A DNA stretch of 64,000 bases from Longitalea luteola (lineage in GTDB: Bacteria > Bacteroidota > Bacteroidia > Chitinophagales > Chitinophagaceae), in contig NZ_JAFIQX010000003.1 in assembly GCF_017356035.1 (NCBI RefSeq), forward strand, positions 434,001-498,000, in the 5' to 3' direction. The notes beneath the pieces were generated by a model. The model did not search any database. It was not told where the DNA came from and saw nothing but the letters and a program-made list of their open reading frames with translations. The number at the start of each line of letters is the position of its first letter. The stretch's first letter is position 1. Below, in pieces: positions 16,180-24,094 of the stretch. Both the position numbers and the translations under genes were made by a program.

Positions 16180-16815
16180 ATGGCAAAAACTAAGAAACCG
16201 AAGCATATTGCTGTAGCGGGTAATATCGGCGCGGGCAAAACTACGCTCACTGAACTGCTCAGCAAACATTATCGCTGGATACCCCAGTTCGAAGATGTAG
16301 ACCACAACCCCTATTTATTCGATTTTTATGAGGATATGCCCAGGTGGAGTTTTAACCTGCAGATCTACTTCCTGAACAGCCGGCTTCGGCAGCTCAATGA
16401 TATTTTTCGTGGTACCGAAACAGTGGTGCAGGACAGAACCATTTATGAAGATGCTTATATCTTCGCTCCCAACCTGCATGAAATGGGGCTGATGAGCAAA
16501 CGTGATTTCGATAACTATTTCATGTTCTTCGAAACCTTAAAAACAATGGTGCAACCACCCGATCTGCTTATATACCTGAAAGCATCGGTGCCTACGCTGG
16601 TTGCACAAATTCAAAAACGCGGCCGCGAATACGAAGAGAATATCCGGCTCGATTACCTGAAACGCCTCAACGACTTCTACAATAAATGGATCGACGGATA
16701 CAAAGAAGGTCCCCTGTTGGTGGTGGATATAGACAAGAACAAGTTCCCCGAAAACGACGAACACCTCGGTGAGATCATCCGCAAGATTGATTCCCAGTTA
16801 TACGGTCTGTTCTAG
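16180..16815 (+). CDS. Deoxynucleoside kinase
   Basis: A 211-residue kinase of the dCK/dGK family, which phosphorylates deoxynucleosides for salvage. The P-loop GNIGAGKTT is at about 14-22. The DR(S/T) motif appears as QDRTIYED at about 86. The lid segment with its arginines is RGREYEENIRLDYLKRL. Substrate preference (dA/dG versus dC) cannot be read from this. It follows trpS by 99 bases and may have its own promoter. Confidence 0.9.
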   Translation: MAKTKKPKHIAVAGNIGAGKTTLTELLSKHYRWIPQFEDVDHNPYLFDFYEDMPRWSFNLQIYFLNSRLRQLNDIFRGTETVVQDRTIYEDAYIFAPNLHEMGLMSKRDFDNYFMFFETLKTMVQPPDLLIYLKASVPTLVAQIQKRGREYEENIRLDYLKRLNDFYNKWIDGYKEGPLLVVDIDKNKFPENDEHLGEIIRKIDSQLYGLF

Positions 16816-16835
16816 CATTTGCTGCCTGTTCAATT

Positions 16836-17372
16836 TTATTGTGCCTGCTGGTAGTTGGCAAATGGCTCCAGGATTGTAAGATCACTGGTGATCTTTTTCA
16901 GCCATTCCTCCTGCTTTGGTTTATTCCGCGAGTAGTCGGTTTCCTGGTCGTATAACAACTGGGTTTGCCGGTGCTGCTTCATGGCATTTTCATACAGCTG
17001 GTTAATGTCCTGGCTGGCCGTTTTTATATTGAAGCGGTAAGATCTCATGAGTTTATTCAGCTTGCGCGCATAGATTTCTGCAATATCAAAATGGCCCTGT
17101 TCATGAACAAGTACGTCATTGTTCTTTATGCGCACCCATGACCGGTTCTTATCAAAACTGCATTTGATGGAATAGGTAAAGCCTTTTTCGTCATAGCCAA
17201 ATTCAATATTGATATTACTGCTGGTAAGCGCAGCGTTGGAGGAATGCGGATCGGGTTCACCTTTAAAATCGCTCCAGGTAAGCTTTCTGGAAGCGCTCCA
17301 GGGAATCAGGTTATTCGGTTGTTGTATAACGGTAACCCACAAAAGTAATAATGAAATTACAGCTTTGCTCAT
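16836..17372 (-). CDS. DUF922-type putative zinc protease
   Basis: A 178-residue protein with an N-terminal hydrophobic signal segment. The key motif VHEQGHFDIAE fits HExxH, and the preceding WSDFKGEP is the usual family landmark. DUF922 proteins are predicted secreted metal-dependent peptidases; no substrate is known. The gene is convergent with the deoxynucleoside kinase, with only 20 bases between stops and no clear terminator there. Confidence 0.82.
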   Translation of the reverse strand: MSKAVISLLLLWVTVIQQPNNLIPWSASRKLTWSDFKGEPDPHSSNAALTSSNINIEFGYDEKGFTYSIKCSFDKNRSWVRIKNNDVLVHEQGHFDIAEIYARKLNKLMRSYRFNIKTASQDINQLYENAMKQHRQTQLLYDQETDYSRNKPKQEEWLKKITSDLTILEPFANYQQAQ

Positions 17373-17499
17373 AATTGGTTTCCCGCCTGGTTTATGTGGC
17401 TGAAGGAATGGGAAAAGACCTGTAAATACAATGGCAACTTAAATCAAATCCGCGGAAACAATTCCCTAAAATTGATGAAAATAGCCGAATGGTAAATGT

Positions 17500-17532
17500 A
17501 AAGGGTTGTCCCATTTTATGAGACAACCCTTT
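17500..17532. terminator. Hairpin downstream of pckA
   Basis: Perfect 11-base arms (AAAGGGTTGTC at 17500-17510 and its complement at 17522-17532). The T run is weak, so it could also be an mRNA 3'-end stabiliser for pckA. Confidence 0.7.
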
Positions 17533-17580
17533 CTATGGCAAAGTAATCGTTGAGACCGAAATGCTTTAGTTAAAAAGCGT

Positions 17581-17610
17581 TCTAATTTCATTAAAAAAAT
17601 TGAAATTAGA
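17581..17610. other. AT-rich perfect inverted repeat just past pckA
   Basis: TCTAATTTCA at 17581-17590 and its exact complement at 17601-17610 flank a 10-base AT-rich loop, 14 bases beyond the pckA stop on the minus strand. It may act with the stronger hairpin at 17500-17532 in transcript ending. Confidence 0.6.
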
Positions 17611-17624
17611 TCAAAACAGGCTGA

Positions 17625-19229
17625 CTATATTTTTGGCGCTGCTGCCAGCACTTCCGGCGTAACGCCCGACGCATATTTCTCAAAGTTGGTAATGAACTGT
17701 TTAGCCAGGTTTTCGGCTGCTTTATCGTAAGCGGCTTTGTCGGCCCAGGTATCACGCGGGTTAAGTATAGCCGAAGGTACGCCGGGACAACTGGTAGGGA
17801 CCTCCATACCAAATACAGGATGGGTTTCATATTGAACCTGGTCAAGGGCGCCTTCCAGCGCGGCGCTGATCATGGCGCGGGTGTACGGTAATTTCATCCG
17901 GCTGCCGGTACCGTATGAACCGCCCGTCCAACCGGTATTGATCAACCATACTTTGGCGTTGTGCTTTTTCAGTTTCTCGCCCAGCATACTTGCATAAAAG
18001 CCGGGGTGAAGGGGTAAAAAGGGAGCACCAAAGCAGGCGCTGAAAGTAGATTTCGGCTCTGTAACGCCGGCTTCGGTTCCTGCTACCTTGGCGGTATAAC
18101 CCGATATGAACTGGTACATGGCCTGGGCCGGTGTTAGTCTTGATACCGGGGGCAGCACGCCATAGGCATCGCAGGTTAAAAAGAAAATATTTTCAGGAAT
18201 ACCGCCAGTGGCTGGTTCTACCGCATTGCAGATATAATGCAACGGGTACGAAACGCGGGTATTCTCGGTAATGCTTTTATTGGTGAAATCAATTTCGTTG
18301 GTGCCATTGTAAAAAGTGGTGTTCTCTACCAGCGCGCCGCCGCGGATGGCCGCAAAGATGGCCGGTTCTTTTTCCTGGCTCAGGTCAATACATTTGGCAT
18401 AACAACCACCTTCAAAGTTGAACACGCCGTGATCGTTCCAGCCATGTTCATCATCTCCAATAAGTTTACGGTTGGGGTCGGCGCTCAGGGTGGTTTTGCC
18501 GGTTCCACTTAAACCAAAGAAAAGCGCTGTATCGCCATCGCTGCCCATATTGGCTGAGCAGTGCATGCTTAATACACCTTTATCGTGGGGTAAAATGTAA
18601 TTAAGGATAGAAAAAATACCTTTTTTGATCTCGCCGGTATAACCGCTGCCGGCAATAAGAATAGTGCGATGTTTAAAACTGATCACCGATGCATTATGCT
18701 GGCGTACGCCGTTTTCTTTTGCATCCAGCTTTAAGCCGGGCGCTGCCAGGATATGCCATTCGGGGGTGAAATGGTCCAGTTCCTCTTCTTCGGGGCGAAG
18801 GAACATATTATAAGCAAAAAGGTTGCTCCAGGGATTGTCGTTAATGACGCGAATGTTCAGGCGGTACCTGGGTTCCGCACAGGCATAGCCGTCGCGCACC
18901 CATAGTTCAGGTTGAGCGTTCAGGTGATCGATGATCTTTTTGCGAATGCTATGAAAATATTTTTCTTCCAGCGGAATGTTAAATTCATTCCAGTGTACGG
19001 AGTTTTCAGTGATCTCGTCTTTTACAATGAACTTGTCTTTGGGACTACGGCCGGTAAATTCACCTGTTTTTACGACAAGGGCGCCGGTGTTGTTCAGTTC
19101 ACCCTGGTTTAACCGTAATGTGTCCTGTACTAACTCATCTGCACTTAGCTGATAATGCAATGTGTTGGTTGAGTGAAGCCCCAGCTCCTCTAATCCTCTC
19201 GTTGGGATGGCAATAGTAGATAATGACAT
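17625..19229 (-). CDS. pckA: Phosphoenolpyruvate carboxykinase (ATP)
   Basis: A 534-residue enzyme that converts oxaloacetate and ATP to phosphoenolpyruvate, CO2 and ADP, the first step of gluconeogenesis. The P-loop GLSGTGKTT and the metal/ATP segment LIGDDEHGW lie at about 236-265. TGEFTGRSPKDKFIV near residue 65 is the conserved substrate-binding stretch. The ATG at 19229 is used; an upstream TTG at 19256 falls inside the -7 promoter box. The length is typical of the ATP-dependent type. Confidence 0.95.
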   Translation of the reverse strand: MSLSTIAIPTRGLEELGLHSTNTLHYQLSADELVQDTLRLNQGELNNTGALVVKTGEFTGRSPKDKFIVKDEITENSVHWNEFNIPLEEKYFHSIRKKIIDHLNAQPELWVRDGYACAEPRYRLNIRVINDNPWSNLFAYNMFLRPEEEELDHFTPEWHILAAPGLKLDAKENGVRQHNASVISFKHRTILIAGSGYTGEIKKGIFSILNYILPHDKGVLSMHCSANMGSDGDTALFFGLSGTGKTTLSADPNRKLIGDDEHGWNDHGVFNFEGGCYAKCIDLSQEKEPAIFAAIRGGALVENTTFYNGTNEIDFTNKSITENTRVSYPLHYICNAVEPATGGIPENIFFLTCDAYGVLPPVSRLTPAQAMYQFISGYTAKVAGTEAGVTEPKSTFSACFGAPFLPLHPGFYASMLGEKLKKHNAKVWLINTGWTGGSYGTGSRMKLPYTRAMISAALEGALDQVQYETHPVFGMEVPTSCPGVPSAILNPRDTWADKAAYDKAAENLAKQFITNFEKYASGVTPEVLAAAPKI

Positions 19230-19253
19230 ACAAGCGTTCGTTTGTTGAGGATT

Positions 19254-19284
19254 CAAAGGTATAATTAAAATTTATCCATTCCAA
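19254..19284 (-). promoter_or_regulatory. Promoter of pckA, TTG-N20-TACCTTTG
   Basis: On the minus strand TTG (19284-19282) is followed after 20 bases by TACCTTTG (19261-19254). This is the best match in the window to the Bacteroidota sigma factor consensus, 24 bases before the pckA ATG. Confidence 0.75.
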
Positions 19285-19713
19285 TGGCGGCATTTCGCGC
19301 ATTTTTGAATATAATCTAATGCGATAGATAATTTGTTGTAAATTATTTAGCTAACATGTGTTAGTGTAAAATTGCATTGATCGGTCCCGGGGTTTTGGTG
19401 AATGGGTGCGAAACCTGTTTTTATTGAAATATTGATCGATGTTTAGTGCTTTTTTGCGGGTAAAGAAGTGCCCCGAAGGGCGCCGCCAGCCAGGTACAAC
19501 GGCCTAATCGTTAAAGTGCCGGTTTAAGCTCCATTGCGTAAAAGGGCTCTAATGCCGGTTGCCACCGGCGGGCGGTGACTGCTTTATTTCTGTACGACCA
19601 TGTTGATCAGACTGATTTTCTGCATTATGCGTTTAGCGTTCGGCGTTTTGCCTTGCTTGCCGCTTGCCCCTTTTACTCTATTTTTACGGTTCATTCAATG
19701 AAACTATTACTAC
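19285..19713. other. Long spacer between divergent pckA and Xaa-Pro peptidase genes
   Basis: No convincing gene is seen. It holds a small hairpin (GCCGGT at 19554-19559 with ACCGGC at 19564-19569) and the heptamer array at 19629-19670. Confidence 0.6.
19629..19670. repeat. Heptamer array, GCGTTNN x3 then TTGC-rich units x3
   Basis: Six in-phase units: three of GCGTTTA type (reverse complement of the AACGCNN family) pass into GCCTTGC and TTGCCNC words. It links two families seen separately elsewhere. Confidence 0.82.
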
Positions 19714-21003
19714 ATGAAATACCTGCCGCTCGATCCTGCCATCTTTGTCCAGAACCGCAAGAATTTTGTGGCCCGGATGGAAAAGAATTCCATTGCCATC
19801 TTCAACAGCAACGATGAACTGCCTACCAATGGCGATGCCCTGCACCGCTTCAAGCAGAACAGCGACCTGTACTGGCTGTGTGGCATTGATCAGGAAGATA
19901 CCATGGTCATTCTGTTCCCCGGTAATCCCGATCCGAAGTATCGGGAAGTGCTGGTATTGGTTCGACCCAATGAATTAAAAGAAAAATGGGATGGGAAGAG
20001 ATTGCGTGCGGAGGAAGCCAGAAAGATCTCGGGTATGCAAACGGTGATCTGGCTCGATAGCCTTGACGCTGTTTTACAGGGCTGGATCCATATGGCCGAT
20101 ACGATTTACCTGAATACAAATGAAAATGACCGCAAGGCCAGTGTTGTGCCGGTACGCGATTACCGGTATGCGGAAGCCATGCGCAAGCGCTATCCTTTGC
20201 ATCAGTACAGGCGCAGTGCCCGTATTATGAAAGAGCTGCGGGCGATCAAATCGCCCCAGGAAGTTGCTGTTATGCAACGCGCAATAGATATTACGCATAA
20301 GACGTTTGAACGACTGCTGAAATTCATCAGGCCGGGTGTTATGGAGTATGAGATCGAGGCGGAGATCTGGCATTCGTTCCTGTCGCAGCGGGCCACAGGG
20401 CCGGCATACAGCAGCATCATTGCCAGTGGCGACCGGGCGCGCATCCTGCATTATGTTTCCAACAACCAGGAATGTAAAGACGGTGAGCTTGTGCTGATGG
20501 ATTTTGGCGCTGAATATGGTGGTTATTGTGCCGACCTTACGCGTACAGTACCGGTAAATGGAAAGTTCAGCAAACGGCAGCGGGAAGTGTATACCGGTTG
20601 CTTACGCCTGCATGAATATGCGAAAAGTATTCTGAAACCCGGCATCAGTATTATGGATTATACTGATAAAGTAGGGGTGGAAGCCACTAAAGTGTTTGTA
20701 AAGCTGGGTTTGTTATCGCCCAGTGATATCAGGAATGAAGACAAGGAAAACCGGGCTTACCGGAAATATTTATACCATGGCATTTCGCATCACCTGGGTA
20801 TTGATGTGCATGACCTGGGCACACGTACGGAACCAATAAAACCAGGTATGGTATTCACTATTGAGCCGGGTATTTATATAGAGGAAGAGCAAATGGGCAT
20901 CCGCATTGAAAATAATGTGTGGATCACCCGTACCGGCAACAAAGACCTGATGGCGAAAATCCCGATTACCACTGAGGATATTGAATCGATAATGAGGAAA
21001 TAA
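19714..21003 (+). CDS. Aminopeptidase P family protein (Xaa-Pro aminopeptidase, M24B)
   Basis: A 429-residue two-domain metallopeptidase that removes N-terminal residues preceding proline. About residues 1-165 form the creatinase-like AMP_N domain. The C-terminal pita-bread domain shows the metal ligands in LMDFGAEYGGYCADLTRT, HGISHHLGIDVHD, FTIEPGIY and GIRIENN. A second, more diverged family member lies at 42975-44378. Start ATG gives MKYLPLDPAIF, the family norm. Confidence 0.93.
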   Translation: MKYLPLDPAIFVQNRKNFVARMEKNSIAIFNSNDELPTNGDALHRFKQNSDLYWLCGIDQEDTMVILFPGNPDPKYREVLVLVRPNELKEKWDGKRLRAEEARKISGMQTVIWLDSLDAVLQGWIHMADTIYLNTNENDRKASVVPVRDYRYAEAMRKRYPLHQYRRSARIMKELRAIKSPQEVAVMQRAIDITHKTFERLLKFIRPGVMEYEIEAEIWHSFLSQRATGPAYSSIIASGDRARILHYVSNNQECKDGELVLMDFGAEYGGYCADLTRTVPVNGKFSKRQREVYTGCLRLHEYAKSILKPGISIMDYTDKVGVEATKVFVKLGLLSPSDIRNEDKENRAYRKYLYHGISHHLGIDVHDLGTRTEPIKPGMVFTIEPGIYIEEEQMGIRIENNVWITRTGNKDLMAKIPITTEDIESIMRK

Positions 21004-21022
21004 TCACTTTTAAATTGTATTT

Positions 21023-21058
21023 CATTGCACATTTGCACATTTACTAATTTTCACATTA
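21023..21058. repeat. Degenerate octamer array running into the pssA start
   Basis: Units CATTGCA, CATTTGCA, CATTTACT, AATTTTCA and CATTA keep an 8-base step and merge with the pssA ATG. They resemble the right arm at 26208-26239. Confidence 0.7.
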
Positions 21059-21823
21059 ATGAAACATATACCAAATCTGTTTACACTGATCAATTTGTTC
21101 TTTGGCTGTATTGCGATCATTTACATACTGCAAAACGGAATTATAATTGTTAGTGATGAACAGGGTACCCAATTGATCGAGATACCCGAGAAACTATGGA
21201 TGGCCTCATTGTTTATAGGCCTGGCTGCTGTTGTTGATTTCCTGGATGGATTTGTTGCCCGCTTGTTCAACGCAACCTCTGCTTTGGGCAAACAACTCGA
21301 TTCACTGGCCGATGTGGTGAGCTTTGGCGTGGCGCCGGGTTTGATCGTTTATCAGTTCCTGCGTTTAAGTTATGCTTCACAACCCAATGGCATTGAAGTG
21401 GCGGCCATTTGGTTAATGCCGGCGCTGCTGATACCCTGTGCGGCTGCTTACCGGCTGGCCAAGTTCAATATCGACGATTCACAGCAATATGGATTCAAAG
21501 GCGTTCCCACGCCGGCTGCAGGTTTATTGATAGCCTCTTTTCCGCTTATTTACTGGTATTCGCAAAGTGCGGAAGCGGTAAGTCTCATGCAGAATAAATG
21601 GTTGTGGTATGCCATTATCGTTACGGTAAGCTATTTAATGGTGAGCAATCTGCCCCTGATGGCGCTGAAATTTAAAAACTTTTCGGTAAAAAGCAATTTA
21701 CCCAAGCTTATTTTGCTGATATCAGCCATAATTGCAGCCATATTATTAAAATGGCTGGCTGTACCGGTTGTATTTATTCTTTACATCATCTTATCTTTGG
21801 CGTTCAAAAATAAAACCACATGA
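21059..21823 (+). CDS. pssA: CDP-diacylglycerol-serine O-phosphatidyltransferase
   Basis: A 254-residue integral membrane enzyme that makes phosphatidylserine, precursor of phosphatidylethanolamine. The CDP-alcohol phosphotransferase motif DG-x2-AR-x8-G-x3-D-x3-D is read from DGFVARLFNA to LDSLAD (about residues 65-87). Several hydrophobic helices follow. Its stop overlaps the purS start by four bases (ATGA), so the two are translationally coupled. Confidence 0.92.
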   Translation: MKHIPNLFTLINLFFGCIAIIYILQNGIIIVSDEQGTQLIEIPEKLWMASLFIGLAAVVDFLDGFVARLFNATSALGKQLDSLADVVSFGVAPGLIVYQFLRLSYASQPNGIEVAAIWLMPALLIPCAAAYRLAKFNIDDSQQYGFKGVPTPAAGLLIASFPLIYWYSQSAEAVSLMQNKWLWYAIIVTVSYLMVSNLPLMALKFKNFSVKSNLPKLILLISAIIAAILLKWLAVPVVFILYIILSLAFKNKTT

Positions 21824-22065
21824 CCTATACAGTTCAGGTGAAGGTAATGCCGTTAAAAGAATTGCTCGATCCGCAGGGAAAAGCCGTAATGGGTGGATTA
21901 CAAAACCTGGGATTAGGAAATATTCAGGATGTTCGGGTAGGTAAAAATATCACCCTGCAGGTAGAAGCCAACACCCCTGACCAGGCAAAAGCCATTGCCG
22001 AAGAAGCTTCCAAAAAGTTACTCGCAAATCCAGTGATGGAATACTTTGAACTTTCAATTAGCTGA
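21820..22065 (+). CDS. purS: Phosphoribosylformylglycinamidine synthase subunit PurS
   Basis: An 81-residue small subunit that bridges PurL and PurQ in the fourth step of purine synthesis. The whole length aligns with the family: VQVKVMPLKELLDPQGKAV near the start and a C-terminal AEEASKKLLANPVMEYFEL. purL and purQ are not nearby. It starts inside the pssA stop, and an octamer array follows its own stop without a gap. Confidence 0.92.
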   Translation: MTYTVQVKVMPLKELLDPQGKAVMGGLQNLGLGNIQDVRVGKNITLQVEANTPDQAKAIAEEASKKLLANPVMEYFELSIS

Positions 22066-22097
22066 TTTGATAATTTGATAATGTGATAATTTGATAA
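22066..22097. repeat. Octamer array TTTGATAA x4, left arm around the four-helix gene
   Basis: Four 8-base units (TTTGATAA, one TGTGATAA) begin directly after the purS stop. The reverse-complement array lies at 22526-22561 on the far side of the four-helix-bundle gene. Confidence 0.9.
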
Positions 22098-22140
22098 TTG
22101 GGCACCCTCTGGTAGTAGCAACCTTTATTAATATAATTAT

Positions 22141-22512
22141 ATGAAAAAAGAGTTGCTGGATCAAAATGTCATTTTGAAGCTGTCTTTGGATTTTTCTTTG
22201 ATGTTGATAGCTTATTGTGAAGAATTGGATGCCCTTAGAAAATTCGTAATTTCCAAACAATTACTCAGGTCGGGAACATCTATAGGTGCAAATACTGTTG
22301 AAGCTCAAAACGCCGAAAGCAAAGCTGACTTCATTCACAAGATGAAGTTAGCAGCTAAAGAGGCTGAAGAAACCCAATACTGGCTTATGTTGTGCGAATA
22401 TTCACAGAACTTTCCGGAGTGTAAGGCGCTTGTTTTAAAATTAGAGCAGATCCAGCGGGTTTTGGCCAAGATATTGTCAACTTCAAAAAAGAATAACCGT
22501 ATCGCACAGTAG
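22141..22512 (+). CDS. Four-helix-bundle protein of the 23S rRNA intervening-sequence family
   Basis: A 123-residue all-helical protein. The stretch LLRSGTSIGANTVEAQNAES and the later HKMKLAAKEAEETQYWL are hallmarks of the family first met inside intervening sequences of 23S rRNA genes; a homopentameric bundle with unknown function. Here the gene is free-standing between purS and rsmI. It is enclosed by inverted octamer arrays (22066-22097 and 22526-22561), so it looks like the cargo of a hairpin element inserted into the operon. Start ATG at 22141. Confidence 0.88.
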   Translation: MKKELLDQNVILKLSLDFSLMLIAYCEELDALRKFVISKQLLRSGTSIGANTVEAQNAESKADFIHKMKLAAKEAEETQYWLMLCEYSQNFPECKALVLKLEQIQRVLAKILSTSKKNNRIAQ

Positions 22513-22525
22513 CCAACTTGTATTC

Positions 22526-22561
22526 CATTATCACATTATCGAATCATCACATTATCACATT
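22526..22561. repeat. Octamer array CATTATCA, right arm, running into the rsmI start
   Basis: Four 8-base units (CATTATCA, CATTATCG, AATCATCA, CATTATCA) lead straight into the ATG of rsmI. They are inverted relative to 22066-22097. Confidence 0.9.
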
Positions 22562-23227
22562 ATGTTGTATTTGGTTCCCACTCCTATCGGCAATTTGCAG
22601 GATATCACGCTCAGGGCCCTGGAGGTGTTGAAGCAGGTGGATCTGATCCTGGCTGAAGATACACGCACGTCGGCCAAATTATTAAATCACTATCAGATCT
22701 CGCGCCCGATTACAGCCTATCATCAACATAATGAGCACCAGGTATTGCAACACCTCATCAACCAGTTGCAGGAAGGAAAGACCATGGCCATGGTATCGGA
22801 TGCCGGTACGCCGGGTATTTCCGACGCAGCTTTCCTGTTGGTGCGCGAATGTATTAAACAGGGAATAAAAGTGGAATGTCTGCCCGGCGCCACCGCCTTT
22901 GTGCCCGCCCTGGTGAACAGCGGATTACCCATGAACCGCTTTGTATTTGAAGGTTTTCTTCCCACCAAAAAAGGCCGGCAGACCATGTTGAAAAAACTGG
23001 CTGAAGAAGATCGTACCATGATCATTTATGAATCGCCGCACCGGCTGGTTAAAACCCTGCAGGAGTTTGTGCAATACTTCGGGGCCGACCGCCTCTGCAG
23101 TGTCAGCCGCGAGCTCACTAAAATGTTTGAAGAAAATGCCCACGGCACCTTGCAGCAGTTAGTAGAACATTTTCAAATGAAAGAAGTGAAAGGGGAGATT
23201 GTTATTGTGCTTGCTGGTAAAGAATAA
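22562..23227 (+). CDS. rsmI: 16S rRNA (cytidine-1402-2'-O)-methyltransferase
   Basis: A 221-residue tetrapyrrole-methylase-fold enzyme that methylates C1402 in 16S rRNA with SAM. Family landmarks are LYLVPTPIGNLQDITLRALE at the N-terminus, LAEDTRTSAKLL, VSDAGTPGISD and YESPHRLV. It lacks the extra C-terminal helical tail of the E. coli protein, as is common outside Proteobacteria. The start codon is embedded in an octamer array, so its leader is unusual. Confidence 0.94.
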   Translation: MLYLVPTPIGNLQDITLRALEVLKQVDLILAEDTRTSAKLLNHYQISRPITAYHQHNEHQVLQHLINQLQEGKTMAMVSDAGTPGISDAAFLLVRECIKQGIKVECLPGATAFVPALVNSGLPMNRFVFEGFLPTKKGRQTMLKKLAEEDRTMIIYESPHRLVKTLQEFVQYFGADRLCSVSRELTKMFEENAHGTLQQLVEHFQMKEVKGEIVIVLAGKE

Positions 23228-23353
23228 TTACCGGTTGCCGTTACCAGGCGCCAGATGCAAATTAACAGGTACTTTAAAATTGTTTCGGTTTTCCGAAGCA
23301 AAACCCCGAAACCGGTATCCTGTAACCGGTAACTTTTTCACGATTCCCGCCTT

Positions 23354-23385
23354 TATTAACATATTACCACATTAGCCAATTACCA
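23354..23385. repeat. Degenerate octamer array ATTACCAC type
   Basis: Units ATTAACAT, ATTACCAC, ATTAGCCA and ATTACCAA keep an 8-base step. The rest of the 226-base spacer (23228-23453) holds GGTAACC-like words near 23230 and 23325 but no gene. Confidence 0.6.
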
Positions 23386-23453
23386 ATTTTATGTTTTTCT
23401 TTTCACGTCACGGTTTGAAATTTGCAAGGTATTAATCAATAAATACTATTAGT

Positions 23454-23909
23454 ATGAAAAAAACTATGTATTACTGTCTGATGCTTTTTTTTGCGCTCAC
23501 CTTATACAGTACCGTTGATGCACAGGTGCGTAAGGTTCCGGCGGAAGTAACCGAAGCTTTCAGACGTAAATACCCCATGGCCACTAACCTCGAATGGCGT
23601 GACCGCTTAAGCGGCTTTACCGCTTCTTTCGACCTGGATAATGTACATTACGAAGCAAAGTTTACCAATAAAGGCGATTGGCAGAATACCGAGAACAAGA
23701 TCCCGGAAAGTGAACTGAGCCCTGCCATTAAAGACGGTTTTCAGAAAAGTAAATATGCCGAAGAGTGGACCATTAAAGAAGCCTACAAGATAGCATTACG
23801 CGAAGCCAGGACGCAATATCGCCTCGAAATCCAGAAGAATGATATTCAGAAAAAGCATCTGTATTTCGACAGCACCGGCCGCCTTTTAAGAGACAATATA
23901 AAATTATAG
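23454..23909 (+). CDS. Secreted PepSY-like protein
   Basis: A 151-residue protein with a signal peptide (about 1-23, ending VDAQ). It shows two repeats of the PepSY-like fold used by small periplasmic Bacteroidota proteins: VPAEVTEAFRRKYP with LEWRDRLSGFTASF, and SPAIKDGFQKSKYAEEWTI. PepSY-like domains are thought to inhibit or bind peptidases, but no function is shown for this group. It is a single-gene unit with its own terminator. Confidence 0.78.
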   Translation: MKKTMYYCLMLFFALTLYSTVDAQVRKVPAEVTEAFRRKYPMATNLEWRDRLSGFTASFDLDNVHYEAKFTNKGDWQNTENKIPESELSPAIKDGFQKSKYAEEWTIKEAYKIALREARTQYRLEIQKNDIQKKHLYFDSTGRLLRDNIKL

Positions 23910-23953
23910 CCAGGGCCATTGACGGCATAATCAATAACTCCACCATATATCAT

Positions 23954-23988
23954 GATCCCTTCGGCTTAACCGGAGGGATCTTTCTTTT
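23954..23988 (+). terminator. Terminator after the PepSY-like gene
   Basis: An 11-bp stem with one G-U pair (GATCCCTTCGG with CCGGAGGGATC), a 5-base loop and a T-rich tail. Confidence 0.88.
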
Positions 23989-23993
23989 ACGGC

Positions 23994-24042
23994 ACTTAGA
24001 ACTTACAACTTAAAACTTTGAACTTTAAACTTTGAACTTATA
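23994..24042. repeat. Heptamer array, ACTTNNA x7
   Basis: Seven in-phase units such as ACTTAGA, ACTTACA, ACTTTGA and ACTTTAA begin just after the preceding terminator and end 52 bases before the M1 peptidase start. Confidence 0.93.
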
Positions 24043-24094
24043 AGATTTGCCTACCTTCCGCACCAGAAAATTATTTTAATATAAAACTTCAGGA

